A stretch of DNA of 40,543 nt from Verrucomicrobiota bacterium (GTDB taxonomy: Bacteria > Verrucomicrobiota > Verrucomicrobiia > Limisphaerales > SIBE01). Below are positions 31,609-40,531 of the stretch, in pieces (position 1 is the stretch's first letter; each line of letters begins with the position of its first letter). The stretch lies in NCBI GenBank assembly GCA_016209525.1, contig JACQWK010000364.1:1-40543 (forward strand), in the 5' to 3' direction. A program made the position numbers and the translations under genes. The notes below the pieces were generated by a model. That model saw only the letters and a program-made list of their open reading frames with translations. It was not told where the DNA came from and did no database searches.

Positions 31609-32607
31609 GTGACATCCGCGGTTTTCATTCGCGAGGCGGGCGCCGATGCTTCTCGGCGGGATCGGCGGCCGACTCCCGGCCCGAGAGATATATTCCAGCG
31701 ACTCCTCGACAACATCGAACTCGTCATCCAAGGCCGAACTCCGGCGCTCCGGAAACTGCTCGCCGCTCTGGCCAGCGACGGACATGTCTTGCTGGAGGAT
31801 TTCCCCGGCACCGGTAAGACGACTTTGGCCAAGGCCTTGGCGCGGTCCATCGACGCGCGGTTCAAACGGGTCCAATTCACTCCCGATCTGTTGCCTTCGG
31901 ACATTCTGGGCGTTTCGATTTACAGCCAAAGCGATCAGTCCTTTCAGTTTCACGAAGGCCCCGTCTTCACAAACATTCTGCTGGCCGACGAGATCAACCG
32001 CGCCTCACCCCGCACCCAATCCGCGCTGCTCGAAGCCATGGGCGAAGGGCAAGTAACTGTGGATGGCGACCGCCGCCGGCTGCCGGAACTGTTCTTTGTG
32101 ATCGCCACGCAAAATCCGGTCGAATTCCGAGGAACCTATCCGCTCCCCGAAGCGCAAATGGATCGGTTCGCGCTCCAACTGACCCTCGGGTATGTGTCGC
32201 CGGAACAGGAAGTGGGGATTCTCTCGGCTCACGAGGAAAACCACCCTCTGGAGCGCGTAGTTCCCTGTGTTTCGAGCGCCGACGTTCTCGCGCTCAAAGA
32301 GGCTGTCAAACGGGTGCGAATCAGCGAAGAACTCAAGCGTTACGTCGTGGACTTGGCGGGAGCCACTCGACAGGCTCCGGGCATTCAACTCGGCGCCAGC
32401 CCGCGCGGGTCAATCGCCCTGATGAAGGCCGCCCAAGCGCTGGCCTTGTTCGACGGACTCGATTTCGTGACACCAGATAAAATCCAGGAGATGGCGGTGC
32501 CTGCGCTGGCGCATCGCCTGGCGTTGGAGCCGCAGGCGAAGTTCTCGGGAGTCACCGCCGTGAGCATTGTGCGCGAGGTGTTGAAAAAAATCCCGGTGCC
32601 AGCGTGA
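31609..32607 (+). CDS. MoxR-family AAA+ ATPase
   Basis: A 332-residue AAA+ protein with an N-terminal VIQGRTPALRKLLAALASDGH segment, Walker A PGTGKTT (66-72), the MoxR segment TPDLLPSDILGVSIYSQ, Walker B ILLADEINRA (124-133), sensor-1 VIATQNPVEFRGTYPLPEAQ and sensor-2 GASPRGSIALMKAAQALAL. MoxR proteins act as chaperones that activate partner complexes. The next two genes encode a DUF58 protein and a transglutaminase-like membrane protein, the usual MoxR-DUF58-Tgl set. The start is a GTG; the first 25 residues are poorly conserved. Overall very typical. Confidence 0.95.
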   Translation: MTSAVFIREAGADASRRDRRPTPGPRDIFQRLLDNIELVIQGRTPALRKLLAALASDGHVLLEDFPGTGKTTLAKALARSIDARFKRVQFTPDLLPSDILGVSIYSQSDQSFQFHEGPVFTNILLADEINRASPRTQSALLEAMGEGQVTVDGDRRRLPELFFVIATQNPVEFRGTYPLPEAQMDRFALQLTLGYVSPEQEVGILSAHEENHPLERVVPCVSSADVLALKEAVKRVRISEELKRYVVDLAGATRQAPGIQLGASPRGSIALMKAAQALALFDGLDFVTPDKIQEMAVPALAHRLALEPQAKFSGVTAVSIVREVLKKIPVPA

Positions 32608-32655
32608 CCGATGTTTTCAATACTGAAAGGCGAGACCCAACACGGATCTGAAAGC

Positions 32656-32743
32656 AACCCACCCCGGCACCCCTCCCAGGAGGGGAACTATTGGCGGCGG
32701 CACAGTGCGTGGCTCCCCTCCCTCGGAGGGGGCGTGGATGGGT
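32656..32743. repeat. GC-rich palindromic repeat (family G)
   Basis: Between MoxR and the DUF58 gene, CCCCTCCCAGGAGGGG and CCCCTCCCTCGGAGGGGG form two stem-loops, flanked by AACCCA on the left and a TGGGTT end on the right (32738-32743). The whole block can fold as one long palindrome. It does not contain a coding frame that I trust. Confidence 0.7.
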
Positions 32744-32783
32744 TCAACGACGCGATCCTTGGTCGATAAGCCATACTCGATTT

Positions 32784-32890
32784 CCATGAACCTCCAGATG
32801 GCGTGAGACTCCTGTCGGGCTCCGGCTCTTTTGCCAGGAAGGATTCCAGGGCTCGACGGGAGTCTCGCCCCACCGGGCACCGGTTCATGG
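32784..32890. repeat. Inverted repeat overlapping the DUF58 start region (family F)
   Basis: CCATGAACC (32784-32792) and GGTTCATGG (32882-32890) are perfectly complementary outer ends. GAGACTCCTGTCGGGC (32805-32820) pairs with GCTCGACGGGAGTCTC (32851-32866) with two mismatches or wobbles. The repeat ends inside the first possible ATG (32887) of the DUF58 frame, so in-frame codons to its left are repeat, not gene. Confidence 0.8.
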
Positions 32891-32895
32891 TCCCG

Positions 32896-34242
32896 ATGAA
32901 CACCGGAATGACCAGACTCATCTACCGCCTCTATCGCCTGCTCACTTGGTTGAACTACTGGGTGCCTCGAAGATTCACGCCGACAGGCTTACTCGTGCTG
33001 ATCTCCATGGCCGTCGGCGGCGCCGTTGGCATGGACATGGATCAGTCCATGTCCTTCCAAGTGTTCCTTCTGGCGTTTTGCCTGTTGGCGGTGTCGATCT
33101 CCGCCGCGTGCTTTTTCCGCGGGCGCTTTGTCGTGGAGCGTGCTTTGCCGCGATTCGCAAGCGTGGGCCAACCTGTGGCTTATCCCATCAAAGTGAGCAA
33201 TCGGACGGCAAAAACTTTCCGTGGCCTCGAGCTGTTGGAGGGTTTAACGGATCCACGCCCGACGCTGGCCGAGTTTACGGCCGCTCGAAAGGCAGCCGCG
33301 CGAGGCCGCAGCTTTCGGCTTTCCCTAGCCGCATCGCCATCGCTGAACGTCCGGCAGGCTACGGTCAAACCTGTCTCGCTCCCGGTCCTGCCGCCGAACG
33401 GCGAGGCGGAAACGCAAGTTGAAGTAATTCCTTTAAGGCGCGGCTTGCTGCGGTTCACGGGCGCTACGGTGGCGCGGCCCAACGCTTTCGGGCTGTTCCG
33501 CGCATTCGCGCGCGTCTCGGCCCCAGGGAAAGTACTCGTTTTGCCGAAGCGTTATCCGCTGCCCGCTCTGGCGCTGCCCGGCGCACGCAAATACCAACAA
33601 GGCGGAGTCGCTTTGGCATCGGCGATTGGACAGTCGGATGAATTTGTGGCGTTGCGCGACTATCGGCCTGGCGATCCCATGCGGCATATTCACTGGCGCA
33701 GTTGGGCGCGCGCGGGCCGGCCGATCGTGCGCGAATTTCAGGACGAATTTTTTGTGCGCCACGCGCTGATTCTAGACACCTTCGCCGGAACGGAGAAAGG
33801 GGCGGCGTTCGAGGAGGCGGTGTCGGTGGCCGCGTCATTTGCGTGCAGCCTCGACACGCAGGAATCGTTGCTGGACCTCATGTTCGTCGGGCCGCAGGCG
33901 ATTCACTTCACGGTGGGACGCGGAGTGAGCCACGTCGAGCAGGCGTTGGAGATCCTGGCCTCGGTGCGCGCCTGCCCGGAAAAGCCGTTCCAATTGCTCA
34001 GGGATTTGGTCTTGGAACATGCAGGCCAGGTGTGCGGCGGCGTGTGTCTCTTTCTCGATTGGGACGAGCCGCGGCGAGAACTCGTGCGCCGGTTGAGGGC
34101 GCTGGGTTTGCCCATGCTTGTGCTCGTGGTGGCGGATGAAGATTTGGACAAGAAGCTGCAGAGCCAATACAGCGGACAGGCGCCGGAAGGGTTCCGCGTG
34201 CTACGCCTCGGAGAAATCGCCGAAGGCTTGCGGAGCTTATGA
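32896..34242 (+). CDS. DUF58 domain protein, membrane-anchored
   Basis: About 448 residues from the ATG at 32896. Two hydrophobic segments near residues 31-48 and 54-75 (VLISMAVGGAVG and VFLLAFCLLAVSISAACFF) precede a beta-rich region and the DUF58 core with DEFVALRDYRPGDPMRHIHW followed by RSWARAGRPIVREFQDE. The C-terminal part has a von Willebrand A-like pattern (HALILDTFAG, LFLDWD). DUF58 proteins associate with MoxR ATPases and transglutaminase-like proteins; the role is unclear. ATGs at 32887, 32896 and 32908 are all possible; the open frame further upstream (from 32803) lies in an inverted repeat and is not used. It overlaps the transglutaminase ATG by 4 bases (ATGA). Confidence 0.88.
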   Translation: MNTGMTRLIYRLYRLLTWLNYWVPRRFTPTGLLVLISMAVGGAVGMDMDQSMSFQVFLLAFCLLAVSISAACFFRGRFVVERALPRFASVGQPVAYPIKVSNRTAKTFRGLELLEGLTDPRPTLAEFTAARKAAARGRSFRLSLAASPSLNVRQATVKPVSLPVLPPNGEAETQVEVIPLRRGLLRFTGATVARPNAFGLFRAFARVSAPGKVLVLPKRYPLPALALPGARKYQQGGVALASAIGQSDEFVALRDYRPGDPMRHIHWRSWARAGRPIVREFQDEFFVRHALILDTFAGTEKGAAFEEAVSVAASFACSLDTQESLLDLMFVGPQAIHFTVGRGVSHVEQALEILASVRACPEKPFQLLRDLVLEHAGQVCGGVCLFLDWDEPRRELVRRLRALGLPMLVLVVADEDLDKKLQSQYSGQAPEGFRVLRLGEIAEGLRSL

Positions 34243-36698
34243 CCACACCTCCCGGACTCCTAGCCGCCGCGCTGCTCTTCTGGGGCTGGCAGACTGATCT
34301 CCTCGCTGTCGGGGCGCTGGCCGGAGCGGTGGTCGAGAGCGCACGGCTCTTTCGCGCGCGCTGGGATTTCTCGCAAGGCGACCTGGACCGCATCTGGAAC
34401 TTGTGCGTCGTCCTGTTTTTCGGCGCGGCGGTTTACGCGTTCGCAGCCAACGATGGGGTCGGCGCGTTCACGAGTCTTGTGAGAGAGAGTACCCTGGCTG
34501 AACGCAGCGAGGCGCTCAACAAAGGCGCTCGCTCGGTGCTTCTCTTTTTTCAGTGGCTGCCGATGACTTTCTTGCCCATCGTCCTGGCTCAAGTATTCGG
34601 GGAGCGTGACCGCATGCACTGGAGCACATTTTCCTGGTGGTTGCGCCGACAGCGTCGCGAATCCACGGGACTTGCCAATAAGATTACAGGAGCCGGCAAT
34701 TCCAGGGGAAGACGCAACCGCCAACGCGGGGAGACCTTGCTCGGTCGCAGCTCACGCATTACGCCCTACGAATTACGGGCCATGGACCACGGCTCTCAGA
34801 ACTGTCCTCCTGAATCTCCTCACCACGGCGGTTCCGATCCCGGCAGTTCCGGCCTCAACGTCCTCTGGCCGTTCTTCGCGATTTGCTTGTTTGCGGCCAG
34901 CGCTGCCAACAATCGGACGCTTCAGTTCCCGATCGGTTTGACGTTCCTCGCGAGTTGGGCACTGTGGAACTGCCGTCCTCGGAGTGCGTCGGCACTGCCA
35001 TGGGGCGGGTGCATGTTGTTGGTGGTTGCGCTGGGCTGGGCGGGACACGAGGGATTGTTCTTACTGCGTAACACCGTCCAGCGCTTCGAGAGCAACCTGC
35101 TTTCGCGATTAGCCAGCGGGATAGGGTTTGATTCACGAGAAAGCCGGACAATGCTAGGTGCCGTCGGACGATTAAAGCTCTCCGGTCGAATTATCCTCCG
35201 GGTCGAGTCGGACCAAGGACAAGCGCCGCCGAGTTTGCTGCGCGAGGCGAGTTATACCCAATTCAGAGGGCCCTACTGGACCGCGACGAGGCGTGAATTT
35301 GCCAACATCCTTCCAGACGCTGACGAAACTTCCTGGCGCCTTCTTCAGGACGAACCGCCGGAGAACGCGTCCAATGAAGCAGGGCCTGATTCCAGCGTGC
35401 CGGTTCGCGAGGTATCGTCGCCCCGCCAATCGGGCGGCGGAATGCCTCTCCAACCGGCAGACCCGAGGCGTGTCCGGCGCACACAGGTCCACGCCAAAAG
35501 CGAGGTCGTGATCGCCGGGTTTCTCAAAGGTGGCGAGGGCTTGCTGGCGCTGCCTTTGGGCGCTACGCGGCTGGAGGAATTGCCCGCCTTCGTGCTCGAG
35601 ACCAATCGGTTGGGCGCAGTCCGTGTCGCCTCCGGCCCGGATTTCGCGCGCTTCCACGCCGTGTATCAAGAAAGTTCATCGCTCGACAGTCCGCCGGATG
35701 ACGATGACCTCGACATTCCGGCTGCTGAAGAGCCAGCCATCGCGCGAGTCGCCGAAGCATTGAATCTGGGCCGCGTGGGGGCGGAACGAGCTGCGCGTGC
35801 GGTGTCGGATTTTTTCACAGCCCGGTTCCGTTATTCGACGTGGCTTGAGGACGGCAACCCGGCGGCTTCCAACCAGACCTCGCTGGCGACGTTCTTGCTC
35901 CAGAACCGAGCCGGACATTGCGAGTACTTCGCGACAGCGGCGGTTCTTCTCTTGCGAAAAGCCGGCATCCCGGCCCGGTATGCCGTTGGCTACTCGGTCC
36001 AGGAACGGAAGGGCAGACACTGGATCGTGCGCGCGCGGCATGCGCACGCGTGGTGTCTGGCCTGGATGAACGGCGCTTGGTGTGATCTGGATGCCACGCC
36101 GGCAGGATGGAGCGAAGTCGAGGACGCCCGCGCGTCAGCTTGGGAAACATTCTCGGACGCCTGGTCCCGAATCTGGTTCGGGATCGCGGAATGGCGGTGG
36201 GGCAAGGCGGAGTGGAAGCGCTCCTTGATCTGGCTCACCCTGCCGCTGCTAATCCTGGCGGGTTGGCGTTTGCTCTCGCAAAAGCAGTGGCGGCGAGCGG
36301 CCCAGAGCAAATCGGCAAAGAGAGGCTCAACCGCATGGCCGGGCATGGACTCGGAGTTCTATCGAGTCGAACGGAAGTTTGCGGAATTGGGATTGGGCCG
36401 AAGCCCGCACGAAACACAATTCCTGTGGTTGCAGCGAATCGGCAGAACCGGTTGGACCGACGCGAAGGAGTTGGAGCGCTTGGTGCGTTGGCATTACTGC
36501 TTGCGCTTCGACCCAAAGGGGCTTACCCCGGAGGAACGATCGGCCATGGATTCAGCCGTTTCCGAGTGGCTAATCCGAAGCCGTGGCCGGGCCGGGAAAG
36601 CCTCAAGGCAGATGGAATATCCTGCAGAGACTCACGGCCAGAACTCCGGACGGAGCGTCCGCTCCCCATCCGAGCCCGGAAGTTTCACGAACTCCTAG
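34239..36698 (+). CDS. Membrane transglutaminase-like protein (TgpA type)
   Basis: This 819-residue protein has several membrane segments in its first 280 residues, a large periplasmic part, a transglutaminase-like core and a C-terminal membrane segment (RSLIWLTLPLLILAGWRLL) with a cytoplasmic tail. The catalytic triad is visible: C561 in QNRAGHCEYFATAAVLLLRK, H603 in HAHAWCLAWMNG, D618 in CDLDATPAGW. The family acts as cysteine protease or acyl transferase together with DUF58 and MoxR. A stretch at about 140-205 is hydrophilic and reads like inserted noncoding repeat (the DNA at 34755-34778 has repeated ATTACG elements), placed between membrane segments. The stop codon TAG is the first three bases of palindromic repeat A copy 2. 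Gene starts with a 4-base overlap. Confidence 0.92.
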   Translation: MTTPPGLLAAALLFWGWQTDLLAVGALAGAVVESARLFRARWDFSQGDLDRIWNLCVVLFFGAAVYAFAANDGVGAFTSLVRESTLAERSEALNKGARSVLLFFQWLPMTFLPIVLAQVFGERDRMHWSTFSWWLRRQRRESTGLANKITGAGNSRGRRNRQRGETLLGRSSRITPYELRAMDHGSQNCPPESPHHGGSDPGSSGLNVLWPFFAICLFAASAANNRTLQFPIGLTFLASWALWNCRPRSASALPWGGCMLLVVALGWAGHEGLFLLRNTVQRFESNLLSRLASGIGFDSRESRTMLGAVGRLKLSGRIILRVESDQGQAPPSLLREASYTQFRGPYWTATRREFANILPDADETSWRLLQDEPPENASNEAGPDSSVPVREVSSPRQSGGGMPLQPADPRRVRRTQVHAKSEVVIAGFLKGGEGLLALPLGATRLEELPAFVLETNRLGAVRVASGPDFARFHAVYQESSSLDSPPDDDDLDIPAAEEPAIARVAEALNLGRVGAERAARAVSDFFTARFRYSTWLEDGNPAASNQTSLATFLLQNRAGHCEYFATAAVLLLRKAGIPARYAVGYSVQERKGRHWIVRARHAHAWCLAWMNGAWCDLDATPAGWSEVEDARASAWETFSDAWSRIWFGIAEWRWGKAEWKRSLIWLTLPLLILAGWRLLSQKQWRRAAQSKSAKRGSTAWPGMDSEFYRVERKFAELGLGRSPHETQFLWLQRIGRTGWTDAKELERLVRWHYCLRFDPKGLTPEERSAMDSAVSEWLIRSRGRAGKASRQMEYPAETHGQNSGRSVRSPSEPGSFTNS

Positions 36699-36810
36699 CG
36701 CAGATTTTCAATCTGGTGTATCGCTGAATTGCATTCGGCAGGAGCTCGACCAGTCAACGCGCTGTGGATTTCAAATCCGCGATACGGCAGAGTTTAACTC
36801 TGCGCTACGA
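36696..36810. repeat. Four-hairpin palindromic repeat, copy 2 (family A)
   Basis: Same layout as 992-1100: hairpins at CAGATTTTCAATCTG (36701-36715), CTGAATTGCATTCGG (36724-36738), GTGGATTTCAAATCCGC (36764-36780) and GCAGAGTTTAACTCTGC (36787-36803), with the shared linkers TGTATCGC and GCGATACGG and the shared ends TAGCGCAG and CTGCGCTACGA. Loop and stem bases differ from copy 1 but pairing is kept. The first three bases are the stop codon of the transglutaminase gene. Confidence 0.88.
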
Positions 36811-36913
36811 TCTCCGGCGTTCGCCCCGGCGAGACTGAGGTATTACCCGCCGGGGCTTGACTCCCTGCCGGGCCGGGAATTCAATGGCGCCAAACTCAGC
36901 CTTAGCGCACTGC

Positions 36914-39553
36914 ATGAAATTATTAGCCCGGCTCCCCCTGTTGTTCGCCGCCGCCGCTTCGGTGATGGCCAGCGAGCGAGCACCGGTCGTCGATCGATTC
37001 TTGCAGGAGCATTGCCTCGAATGCCACGACGCCGAGACGACAAAGGGCGGGTTGGATTTGACTGCGCTGAAATTCGACCTCGCGAACTCGACCAACTTCT
37101 CCAAATGGGTTCTCGTGCATGATCGCGTGAGCGCGGGGGAGATGCCGCCCAAGAAAAAGCCGCGCCCGGCAGCCGCGAAGCTGGCCGCGTTCACCAAGTC
37201 AATCTCTTCCTCGCTCGTGGCGGCGGAACGGGCCCAGGTGGTCCGCGAAGGCCGCGCGACGCAGCGGCGGCTCAATCGCTACGAATATGAGAATGCGCTG
37301 CGCGATCTGTTGCACGCGCCCTGGCTGCAGGTGCGGGATTCGCTCCCCGAGGATGGCGAGGCGCATCGCTTCAATAAAGTCGGCGAGTCCCTCGATGTGT
37401 CGCACGTGCAGATGGCGCGATATCTCAGCGCGGCGGATTACGCGCTGCGCCAGGCCATGGCGCCGTATGCGGATCGGCCGGAGACGCGCACCGTGCGCTA
37501 TTACGCGCGCGACCAGCGCAGTTACACCGGCCCGATGAAATTCTCCGTGTTCAACACCGCGCCAGAACGCGCCACGTTTCCGGTGCTCGGATTTCAGGGG
37601 CAACCGGACGTGCGCCGCGGCGATGCACCCATTACGGTCGGCGCCACCAATGCCGAATTGCGCGAACTGGAAGGCGTCGGCGTGGTCGCGAGCGCTTACG
37701 AACCGATCGAGCCGAAGTTCAACCAGTTTCGAGCGCCGATGGCTGGACGCTACAAACTCCGCTTCAACGCTTATTCCGTTTGGGTTGGCCCCGGCCCCAG
37801 CAACAAATGGTTCATCCCTAACCTCGACGATATTTCCAAAGGCCGCCGCCATGAACCGGTCACCATCACGGCGGAAACGCCGCCGCGTCTGCTCCGCAAG
37901 CTCGGCGATTTTGACGTCACGCCGGAACCATCCGTCCATGAACTCGACGTGTGGCTGCTGGCGGGTGAAATGATTCGTCCCGACGCCGGACGGCTCTTTC
38001 GTTCGCGACCCGGAGCGTCACGCTGGCAAAATCCCCTCGCGGAAAAAGACGGCCAGCCCGGCGTTGTTTTCCGCTGGCTCGAAGTCGAAGGCCCGATCTA
38101 CGACCAATGGCCGCCCGCTGGGCACAAGCTGCTCTTTGGCGGTCTGCCGCTGGTGAACCGAAAAGTGGAGGCGAACGCGGATGCGCGCGCCGAGAGAAAT
38201 CTGGTTCGAACCAATCGCTTTGGTGACCGCAGGTTCACTCCGCCTCCTGGCGTCGAGGTGGTTTCGGACCAACCGCTGCGCGACGCCAAACGGCTTCTGC
38301 CCGAATTCATACGCCACACCTACCGCCGCCCTGCGAGCCAGGCTGAGTTGACGCGCTTTTTCCCGGTCGTCGCAAACGCCCTGAAGCTCGGCAATCGCTT
38401 CACCGACGCCGTGCTGGCCGCGTACACGGCCGTTCTCTGTTCACCCGAATTCATTTGTCTGGAAGAGAAGCCGGGACGCCTCGATGACTACGCGCTCGCC
38501 TCGCGTCTTTCCTTCTTTCTCTGGAATTCGCCGCCGGACGACGAATTGCGCCGCTGCGCCGCGAAGAGCGAATTGCACAAACTGAGCGTGCTGCGTGCCC
38601 AAACGGAGCGCTTGCTCTCTGATCCCAAATCCCGCCGCTTTGTGGAGGCCTTTCTCGATTACTGGCTCGACTTGCGAAAGATTGTCGCCACGGCGCCGGA
38701 CGCGAATTTGTACGGCGACTATTACCTTGACGATTTATTGACCGAGTCCGCACTGGAGGAAACAAGGCTGTTTTTCGCGGAATTGCTTCGCGGCGACTGG
38801 CCCGCGCGCCATCTCGTTTCGTCGGACTTCGCCGTGTTGAACGCGCGCCTGGCCGCGCATTACGGTCTGCAGCCGGTGCAGGGCGTGGCCTTGCGCCGGA
38901 CGGCGCTTCCGGCGGACAGTGTGCGCGGGGGATTGCTGACCCAAGCCGCCGTTCTCAAGGTAACGGCCAATGGCACCACCACGTCGCCCGTGCTGCGCGG
39001 CGCGTGGATGATGGAACGCATCCTGGGGCAGAAGCCGCTCCCGCCGCCGCCAAGCGTCCCCGCGGTCGAGCCGGACATTCGCGGCGCGGTGACGATTCGA
39101 CAGCAACTCGACCAGCATCGCACGCTGGAAAGCTGTTCCGTGTGCCACGCCAAGATTGATCCGGCGGGTTTCGCGCTGGAGAACTTCGACGTGATGGGCG
39201 GCTGGCGTGATCGTTACCGGGCGGAAGGAGGCAGTGCGCCTGAGAAAGGCCTAGCCAAAAGCGGACAGAAATTCTCCTTCCACTACGCGCTTCCGGTCGA
39301 TGCCAGCGGCCAACTGCCGGACGGCCGGAAGTTCCGCGACGTGCGCGAGTTCAAGGAACTGCTCCTGGCCGATGAGAAGCAGATCGCCCGCAATCTGGCT
39401 TGTCAATTGGCCGTCTATGCCACTGGCGCTCCGGTGCGTTTTTCTGATCGCGAACAGATTGAGAGCATTCTGCAACGCGCCAGTTCGAGTCATTACGGCG
39501 TGCGCAGCCTCATTCACGAGTTGGTCCAAAGCGAGCTGTTTCGCAGCAAGTAA
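36914..39553 (+). CDS. Planctomycete/verrucomicrobial cytochrome-domain protein (PSCyt1, DUF1587-1592-1588-1585)
   Basis: A secreted protein of 879 residues from the ATG at 36914: signal peptide (1-20, [17 protein letters not shown]), then a heme-type CLECH (34-38) in [20 protein letters not shown]. Next are a DUF1587-like part ([19 protein letters not shown]), a sugar-binding-like insert ([16 protein letters not shown]), DUF1592 ([20 protein letters not shown]), DUF1588 ([14 protein letters not shown] and [20 protein letters not shown] followed by [20 protein letters not shown]) and DUF1585 at the C-terminus ([20 protein letters not shown]), preceded by a second CSVCH. In sequenced relatives this protein is usually next to a DUF1552 gene; none follows here. 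Likely electron transfer or polysaccharide-related function in the periplasm; not established. Codons upstream of 36914 are open but start in noncoding sequence. Confidence 0.92.
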   Translation: MKLLARLPLLFAAAASVMASERAPVVDRFLQEHCLECHDAETTKGGLDLTALKFDLANSTNFSKWVLVHDRVSAGEMPPKKKPRPAAAKLAAFTKSISSSLVAAERAQVVREGRATQRRLNRYEYENALRDLLHAPWLQVRDSLPEDGEAHRFNKVGESLDVSHVQMARYLSAADYALRQAMAPYADRPETRTVRYYARDQRSYTGPMKFSVFNTAPERATFPVLGFQGQPDVRRGDAPITVGATNAELRELEGVGVVASAYEPIEPKFNQFRAPMAGRYKLRFNAYSVWVGPGPSNKWFIPNLDDISKGRRHEPVTITAETPPRLLRKLGDFDVTPEPSVHELDVWLLAGEMIRPDAGRLFRSRPGASRWQNPLAEKDGQPGVVFRWLEVEGPIYDQWPPAGHKLLFGGLPLVNRKVEANADARAERNLVRTNRFGDRRFTPPPGVEVVSDQPLRDAKRLLPEFIRHTYRRPASQAELTRFFPVVANALKLGNRFTDAVLAAYTAVLCSPEFICLEEKPGRLDDYALASRLSFFLWNSPPDDELRRCAAKSELHKLSVLRAQTERLLSDPKSRRFVEAFLDYWLDLRKIVATAPDANLYGDYYLDDLLTESALEETRLFFAELLRGDWPARHLVSSDFAVLNARLAAHYGLQPVQGVALRRTALPADSVRGGLLTQAAVLKVTANGTTTSPVLRGAWMMERILGQKPLPPPPSVPAVEPDIRGAVTIRQQLDQHRTLESCSVCHAKIDPAGFALENFDVMGGWRDRYRAEGGSAPEKGLAKSGQKFSFHYALPVDASGQLPDGRKFRDVREFKELLLADEKQIARNLACQLAVYATGAPVRFSDREQIESILQRASSSHYGVRSLIHELVQSELFRSK

Positions 39554-39633
39554 CAATACTTGCGTGACCCTCCCGTGGGCGCAGATCAGTTTTCGAAAAT
39601 GGGCAGCAATAGCTGCGGAGCAGCGCCAGAAAG

Positions 39634-39781
39634 TAGCCCACGGCGCAAGCCGGGGGGCAAGGGTTTGAGTGCGTAGAGCCGCGGAGCGGCGAACGAAAGC
39701 GCTCGACGAGCACGATCTCTGTCGCCCCTTCGCGGCTTTTGGCTTAATCCGGCCGGCGCCCACGGCTCGCGCCGTGGGCTA
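39634..39781. repeat. Long-range inverted repeat (family H)
   Basis: TAGCCCACGGCGCAAGCCG (39634-39652) and CGGCTCGCGCCGTGGGCTA (39763-39781) pair at 18 of 19 positions, with 110 bases between them. The right arm also forms a perfect local hairpin GCCCACGGC-TCGC-GCCGTGGGC. The enclosed bases are GC-rich and have no credible gene. Confidence 0.8.
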
Positions 39782-39891
39782 TTACCTTCCGCCACTCCGT
39801 GGCTCCATCGTAGGTCGGCGATGGTGTTCAAAAACTGATTTGGCCTCATGCCTTCTCGGGTAGCCTCGGGCTTCGCGAGGAACGTTTTCAA

Positions 39892-40002
39892 CTCCCTCTC
39901 TTCCTCGGAGGAGCAGAGGGCCGGGGAGAGGAGGCGGTTACCCATGTTGCCCCTCTCTCCGACTCTCTCCCCACTCGTCCCTCGCGGGGAGAGAGGGAGA
40001 TC
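39892..40002. repeat. CTCTC/GAGAG palindromic repeat (family I)
   Basis: CTCCCTCTCTTCCTC at the left (from 39892) and GGGGAGAGAGGGAGAT at the right (39987-40002) are complementary, with inner CCGGGGAGAGG and CCTCTCTCC arms also pairing. The element resembles the short dispersed repeats of family C in theme (pyrimidine-rich left, purine-rich right) but is not the same sequence. Confidence 0.65.
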
Positions 40003-40050
40003 TTAAGCGGCATTTTCGATCCCGAACTTCAGATCGGTTTTCAGATTTTG

Positions 40051-40122
40051 ACCACGGATGACACGGATGAGCGCGGATAGGGCGTTTTCCCAGAAACCTC
40101 CTATCCGCGTAACCCGTGGTTA
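40051..40122. repeat. ACCACGGATGACACGG-type palindromic repeat (family J)
   Basis: CGCGGATAGG (40072-40081) and CCTATCCGCG (40100-40109) pair perfectly over 10 bases, and the outer ACCACGGAT and the AACCCGTGGTTA end are partly complementary. This ACCACGGATGACACGGATG motif looks like a member of a frequent genomic repeat, but only one copy is in the window. Confidence 0.7.
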
Positions 40123-40155
40123 CCGAGGAGTGCGTGGGATGGACGACAGCCGTGG

Positions 40156-40209
40156 GTTTGTAGTCCCGGCTTTAGCCGGTCTGGGCCGCCTGAAGGCGGG
40201 ACTACAAAC
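40156..40209. repeat. GTAGTCCCGGC palindromic repeat (family K)
   Basis: GTTTGTAGTCCC (40156-40167) and GGGACTACAAAC (40198-40209) pair perfectly over 12 bases. Inside, CCGGCTTTAGCCGG and CCGCCTGAAGGCGG are two hairpins, so the unit has the same large-plus-two-small fold as families A and E. Confidence 0.85.
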
Positions 40210-40323
40210 ATTCTCCATGTAGTCCATCTTTCGGTCCGATCAGTAAATGGGGTTGCGGTCTGCCGCGCTGAGCCCATTCGAGCTTTCCACACCGCTTGTC
40301 GTGTGCGACCTGTAAAAAGCAGT

Positions 40324-40438
40324 TCAACCGCAGAGAGCGCAAGGATCGCAAAGAAAACAGCCACTTGAGGTAGCAGACCCGATCACCCGACAGGTGAGCA
40401 GTCATTCCACTTGACGACCCTCTCTCTGCGATCCTCGC
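40324..40438. repeat. Partial inverted repeat with GCAGAGAGCGC motif (family L)
   Basis: GCGCAAGGATCGCA (40337-40350) and TGCGATCCTCGCA in the region 40427-40440 are complementary apart from one base. AACCGCAGAGAGCGCAAGGA resembles a widespread type of genomic repeat; the rest is unassigned. Confidence 0.5.
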
Positions 40439-40500
40439 ACTGCAATTGCCCAACTTGCTCGCAGGCCGGCAAGAAGTTGTTGATGGCCGAAAAAAGCCAG

Positions 40501-40531
40501 CCCACGAAAAACACGAAATGCACGAAATGAG
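40501..40531. repeat. Short ACGAAA repeat
   Basis: Three tandem-like ACGAAA units (CCCACGAAAAACACGAAATG followed by CACGAAATGAG) with 9-10 base spacing. It looks like the edge of a further dispersed repeat cut by the window end. Confidence 0.45.

Noticed and set aside
39586..39945. 119-codon minus-strand gene in the right-end repeat region
   Set aside because: Arg/Pro/Leu-rich with palindromic repeats in the DNA; no start signal or domain.
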